Positions 60,642 through 64,000 of a DNA stretch of 64,000 bases are shown here, piece after piece. The stretch is from positions 55,306-119,305 of the forward strand of contig NZ_JACVWU010000026.1 of NCBI RefSeq assembly GCF_014596915.1. The letters run 5' to 3'. The DNA is from Streptomyces sp. TRM68416 (GTDB taxonomy: Bacteria; Actinomycetota; Actinomycetes; Streptomycetales; Streptomycetaceae). Below the pieces are notes generated by a model. It saw only the letters and a program-made list of their open reading frames with translations. It was not told where the DNA came from and searched no databases. The stretch's first letter is position 1; the number at the start of each line of letters is the position of its first letter. Both the position numbers and the translations under genes were made by a program.

Positions 60642-62204
60642 TCAGCACGGCCGGTCCGGCGTTGCGTGTGCCGAGGCGCGGGTGAGGGTGCGGGCGGAAT
60701 GGACCAGGAGGGCCAAGGCCCCGGCCCCGCAGACGAGGGCCGGAACAGCGCCCGGGCCCCATGTCGAGGCCAGCGCGTCCACGGGGCCGGCCAGGAAGCC
60801 GCAGCCGGGCAGTCGGGACGCGAAGACCGAGGCCAGGGCCCCCGCCTCGGCCGTGGCGGCGGTGGCGAGGACCACCACCGGAGCGTGCGTGAAGCCGTGT
60901 GCGGTGAGCAGCCGGGCGAGCAGGAGCAGCCCGCCCAGGGTGAGGATCTGCGCGTATCCGGCCGGTTCGGCCAGGGCGGCGGCGGACAGTGCGAGGAGGG
61001 CGGTGAGAGCGGCCAGGAACAGGCCGAAGGTGGCGAGCAGCAGGGGCCGTACGGCGGCGGCGAACTCCTCCAGTTGCCGGCTGGCGGCCAGTCTGCGGCG
61101 GGCGCGTACGGCGAAGAGGTGGGCGCACCATGCCGCGGGCGCGCAGGACAGGGCGAGGGCCAGGACACCGGCGGCGGCCAGGGGCCAAGGGTCGGCCGGG
61201 GAGCCCGTGGGCAGGGCGTCGGGGCCTTGGGACAGGGCCGCTTCCAGCAGTCCGTCGCCCAGGGCCGCGTAGGCGATCAGCCAGCAGGTCCAGGCCGTCG
61301 TCGGGCGCGCCGGGCGGTCCGTGGCACCGAGCGGGCCCCGGGACAGGGCCGCGCGCACGGCGAGCGCCACGGCGAGCACGCCCAGGGCGGCCACGATCAG
61401 CCGGGTCTGTCCGTGGGTCAGGCGCAGGCCGGTCACGGCCCCGGCGCACAGCACGCCGGGGAGCAGCGCGCGGAGGACCCAGGCGGCCCGCACGCGCGGC
61501 GTCGCGGGCACGGTGACCCGCGGTGCGGTGTCACCGCGGGAGACACGGGCGTACATCTCCTCCGCGAGGGAGAAGACGTCCCGGTGCCGGAAGCGTGTCG
61601 CGGTCCGGTCGGTGACGCCGTGCGCCTCCAGGCCCGCCGCGATCTCCAAGGGGTCCACGGCCCGTTCGCACAGCTCCCGGTGCCGGTGCATCAGCGCCTT
61701 CACGGGGTCCACGGCGGTGCGACGCACGGCGGCCCGACCGGGCTCGGCCGCACGGGCGCCGGAGGCCGGCCTGCCCCCCACGGAGGCGGCCCCGTGGTCG
61801 ACCGCCGGAGCATCGGCGGGCAGCCTGGCCCCCACCACCGAAGCGGGACCGTCACCGGCCGCAGAACCATCCGCGGCAGACGTGCCCCGCACCACGGAGG
61901 CGAACCCGTCACCGACCGCAGGAGCATCCGCGGCCGGCGCGCGCCCCGCCACCGAAGCGGCACTGTCACCGACCGCAGAACCATCCGCAGCCAGCCTGGC
62001 CCCCACCACCGAAACGAACCCGTCACTGACCGCAGGAGCATCGGCGGCCGGCGTGCGCCCCACCGTGGAAGCGGGGCCGTTGTCGGTCGGCGTGTCCGTG
62101 TCGGTCGAGGGAGTGTCGTCCGTCTCCGCCGCGAGCCACTCCTCCGACCGGGCGTCCCATGCGCCGGGGCTGGTCGGAGTCTCCGGACGGTCCAGCGCGC
62201 TCAT
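60642..62204 (-). CDS. multi-span membrane protein with repeat-rich N-terminus
   Basis: 520 aa. Residues 40-150 are low-complexity, made by a 57-bp tandem repeat (see below); 165-235 is a conserved-looking soluble part (HRELCERAVDPLEIAAGLEA); 245-510 hold about eight membrane spans. Not a recognised family. The ATG (62202-62204) overlaps the glycosyltransferase stop, so the two products are likely partners; a role as a polysaccharide or lipid-linked-sugar transporter is a guess. Confidence 0.8.
   Translation of the reverse strand: MSALDRPETPTSPGAWDARSEEWLAAETDDTPSTDTDTPTDNGPASTVGRTPAADAPAVSDGFVSVVGARLAADGSAVGDSAASVAGRAPAADAPAVGDGFASVVRGTSAADGSAAGDGPASVVGARLPADAPAVDHGAASVGGRPASGARAAEPGRAAVRRTAVDPVKALMHRHRELCERAVDPLEIAAGLEAHGVTDRTATRFRHRDVFSLAEEMYARVSRGDTAPRVTVPATPRVRAAWVLRALLPGVLCAGAVTGLRLTHGQTRLIVAALGVLAVALAVRAALSRGPLGATDRPARPTTAWTCWLIAYAALGDGLLEAALSQGPDALPTGSPADPWPLAAAGVLALALSCAPAAWCAHLFAVRARRRLAASRQLEEFAAAVRPLLLATFGLFLAALTALLALSAAALAEPAGYAQILTLGGLLLLARLLTAHGFTHAPVVVLATAATAEAGALASVFASRLPGCGFLAGPVDALASTWGPGAVPALVCGAGALALLVHSARTLTRASAHATPDRPC
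61795..62090 (-). repeat. 57-bp in-frame tandem repeat
   Basis: GCAGAACCATCCGC or GCAGGAGCATC(C/G)GC recurs at 61861, 61918, 61975 and 62032 (period 57 bp = 19 codons), alternating between two unit types, giving about five repeats of an Ala/Gly/Val/Asp-rich peptide. Confidence 0.85.
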
Positions 62205-63913
62205 CGGGCTCCCTCCGGGGCCGGCACCACGGTGGTGGCCCGGACCGGCGGGCCCGCCGCCCAGCCCGCGCCGCCCCGGGCGACCGCGCGCGCCCTCGGG
62301 CCGGTCCAGCGCCCGGGGACGTGCGCCTCGGCGGGGACGGCGAACGGCAGGGGTTCACCGGCCTCGTCGAGGACGACCCGGCGGACCGGGCAGCGCGAGA
62401 CGATCTCCAGGTAAATGCCGTGAAATGCCGCGATGTTCTGCTCGACGGTGAACAGTTCGAGCGCACGCGCACGTGCGGCGGCGCCCAGGCGCTCGCGGCG
62501 CTCCGGGTCGCGCAACAGCGCCACACACGCCTCGGCGAGCGCCCGCGGATTACGCGGGGGCACGACGAGACCGGTGCCGCCGATGACCTCCACCACCGCG
62601 CCCACGTCCGTGGACACCGTCGCGCGGCCGCAGAACATGGCCTCGACCAGCCCTACGGGGAAGCCCTCGACGACGCTGGAGAGGACGGTCACGGCGCCCG
62701 CGGCGTACGCGTCGGCGAGCGAGGGGAGTTCGGGGCCGCCGATCTCCTCGAAGGAGACCGGGTTGTCACCGACGGCGTGCAGGCCTTCGGCCTCGTCGGG
62801 GAAGAGCTGCGCGGCCAGCGCCCTGCAGTGGCCGAGGTACGCCGCGCCCTCGGGGCCCGCCGGGCTGCCGACGATCCGCAGGCTGGTCTTGGGCTCCTCC
62901 TTGCGGATCTCGGCGAAGGCGTGCAGCAGGGAGACGAGGTCCTTGGCGGGTTCGACGCGGCCGACCCAGACGAGGGTGTCCGGGTCCGCGCACTCCGAGG
63001 ACTCGCCGACCTCCGCGAAGCGGGAGGCGTCCATGCCCGGGTAGACGGTGTGCAGCTTGGCCCGGTCGGCGCCGCAGTGCTCCTGCCAGCGGCGGGCGTG
63101 GGCGTTGCCGGGCGTGACGACCGCGGCCCGCCGGTAGATCTCGGCGGCGAGCCGGCCGTGGAAGGCGGCGAGCAGGGAGCGCACGGCGGGCGCGGAGTCG
63201 TCGGCGGCCAGGTAGTGCGTGCGCAGCCGCACCCCGTACTCGGTCACCAGCAGGGGTACGCCGGAGAAGTGGCCGGCGAGCAGCCCGGGCAGGGCCGCGG
63301 AGCCGCCGGAGGCGGCGTGGCACAGGTCGACCGAGCCGAGGCCGTCGTCCTCGTACCAGTCGAGGGAGAGGGGGCGCAGGGCGCGTTCCAGGTGCGCGGC
63401 GACGGCGAGCAGGTCGGGAACGCGCGCCTCGCGGGCGGCGCGCGGAGCGCCGGGCGCGCGACAGGCGCGTTCGAGGGTGCGTACGGCGGTCTCGGACCGG
63501 AGCGCCCCCACCAGGCCGCCCTCGTCGCGGGCCAGCTCCGCAAGGCCGTACAGCGCGTTGCCGAAACGGTCCGCCTCAGCAACGGCCGCCCCTTCGGGGG
63601 TATCGGCGCGATCCTTGGCGGCGCCGGCGCACACAACGGCGGCCAGTTCGCCGTAGTGCTCCGCGAAGCGCCGGCGTGCGCGGCGGCCGTGGCCCGCCCC
63701 GTCCTCCCCGGCCGTCCACAGCGGAGCCGTCAGAACGCGGCTTACCTGCGGCGGCAGCGGGACCCAACCCGAATCCTCCTGGCGCTCACTGCGGCTGAGC
63801 GCGTAGACCTCGAACTCGTGCTGCGCGAGCCCGCGCACGAGCCGGTCGCACCAGAGCCCGGCGTCACCGTTCACATACGGATAGCCACCCTCCGTGAGCA
63901 GTCCGATGCGCAC
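62201..63913 (-). CDS. GT4 glycosyltransferase, PelF-like
   Basis: 570 aa cytoplasmic enzyme. N-terminal DUF3492-type start LLTEGGYPYVNGDAGLWCDR, then a GT-B fold with FAEIRKEEP-type donor-site helix, VWVGRVEPAKD and the E-x7-E motif in VVEGFPVGLVEAMFCG. PelF polymerises N-acetylhexosamine units for Pel polysaccharide in Pseudomonas and Bacillus. Start GTG 63911-63913 with GGGGG before it. First visible gene of the operon; its promoter must lie within or beyond 63914-64000, where no motif is clear. Confidence 0.85.
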   Translation of the reverse strand: MRIGLLTEGGYPYVNGDAGLWCDRLVRGLAQHEFEVYALSRSERQEDSGWVPLPPQVSRVLTAPLWTAGEDGAGHGRRARRRFAEHYGELAAVVCAGAAKDRADTPEGAAVAEADRFGNALYGLAELARDEGGLVGALRSETAVRTLERACRAPGAPRAAREARVPDLLAVAAHLERALRPLSLDWYEDDGLGSVDLCHAASGGSAALPGLLAGHFSGVPLLVTEYGVRLRTHYLAADDSAPAVRSLLAAFHGRLAAEIYRRAAVVTPGNAHARRWQEHCGADRAKLHTVYPGMDASRFAEVGESSECADPDTLVWVGRVEPAKDLVSLLHAFAEIRKEEPKTSLRIVGSPAGPEGAAYLGHCRALAAQLFPDEAEGLHAVGDNPVSFEEIGGPELPSLADAYAAGAVTVLSSVVEGFPVGLVEAMFCGRATVSTDVGAVVEVIGGTGLVVPPRNPRALAEACVALLRDPERRERLGAAARARALELFTVEQNIAAFHGIYLEIVSRCPVRRVVLDEAGEPLPFAVPAEAHVPGRWTGPRARAVARGGAGWAAGPPVRATTVVPAPEGAR

Positions 63914-64000
63914 GAGTACACCCCCGATCTCCCGTTAGGGGAGCCGCCGTTGGCCCGGCGGCTCGCAGCGGGACGAACGTATGCGGACAAGGCGGTGGTG

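Noticed and set aside
1..64000. Mobile elements or prophage
   Set aside because: No transposase, integrase, resolvase or phage structural gene is seen, and the gene order follows the conserved actinobacterial core.

Overview
The window is high-GC (about 72%) chromosomal DNA of a Streptomyces species. Gene order runs as in Streptomyces coelicolor in the eizA (epi-isozizaene synthase) to sigR to hisN to wblC to moeZ interval. Part of it (UPF0182, YlbL, zincin, ABC1 kinase, whiB7/wblC, uvrD2, mycoredoxin, nudC, adnBA, moeZ, plus sigR/rsrA, aroA, rsgA) is also a conserved block in mycobacteria. This is core chromosome, not a phage or an island. All coding regions are GC-rich except one P-loop kinase gene near 40 kb. 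No CRISPR array, insertion sequence, integrase or rRNA gene was seen. Two tRNA genes are present, both initiator tRNA-fMet.

Layout. 1-5.8 kb: the end of a sesquiterpene synthase gene (3' end cut by the window), peptide deformylase, a TPR protein and two membrane HD-type proteins that overlap. 5.9-8.6 kb: the redox stress switch sigR-rsrA with its own sigma-R promoter, then an alpha/beta hydrolase and an SRAP DNA-protein crosslink repair protein. 8.6-12.9 kb: M50-like membrane peptidase, aroA, rsgA, a guanidinium-type SMR exporter and a TetR regulator. 13.3-16.8 kb: hisN, a CBS-domain protein, and catalase divergent from a CatR-type Fur repressor. 16.8-19.5 kb: two initiator tRNA genes on either side of a Sel1-repeat protein, with a 38-bp tandem repeat array. 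19.5-28.6 kb: UPF0182 membrane protein, PPA1309-type protein, YlbL PDZ/Lon-like protease, moaE, an SDR protein, a zincin and a Nudix hydrolase. 28.7-32 kb: an AIM24/AIM24/TerD-AIM24 operon. 32-37.2 kb: YgjP-like protease, ThiF-like protein overlapping an ABC1 kinase, and wblC (whiB7) behind a long leader that holds a well-translated upstream ORF and an intrinsic terminator. 37.2-50.6 kb: uvrD2, mycoredoxin, a low-GC kinase, nudC, an M20 dipeptidase and the adnA-adnB double-strand-break resection helicase-nuclease. 50.8-58.7 kb: alkyltransferase-like protein, a kinase-like/lysylphosphatidylglycerol-synthase-like membrane protein, two tandem lipoprotein peptidases and moeZ. 58.8-63.9 kb: a four-gene operon (PelF-like glycosyltransferase, membrane protein, sugar-nucleotide epimerase, spherulin-4-like TIM-barrel protein) that looks like a small exopolysaccharide locus.

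How it works together. Thiol-oxidative stress control ties separate parts together: exact GGAAT-N18-GTT sigma-R promoters stand before sigR itself, before the mycoredoxin gene and before moeZ. Translation stress is handled by wblC, whose leader has the parts of a ribosome-mediated attenuator. Genome maintenance is heavily represented (SRAP, uvrD2, adnAB, alkyltransferase-like protein).

The best candidates for something not well described are the PelF/epimerase/spherulin-4 operon at the right end, the TerD-AIM24 operon, and the 110-codon upstream ORF in the wblC leader. Several intergenic repeats (38-bp tandem array, the element beginning GGGGCGCGGGGAACTGCGCG, and a GTGCCGC hairpin family) and in-frame minisatellites in adnA and in the membrane-protein gene are additional structure.
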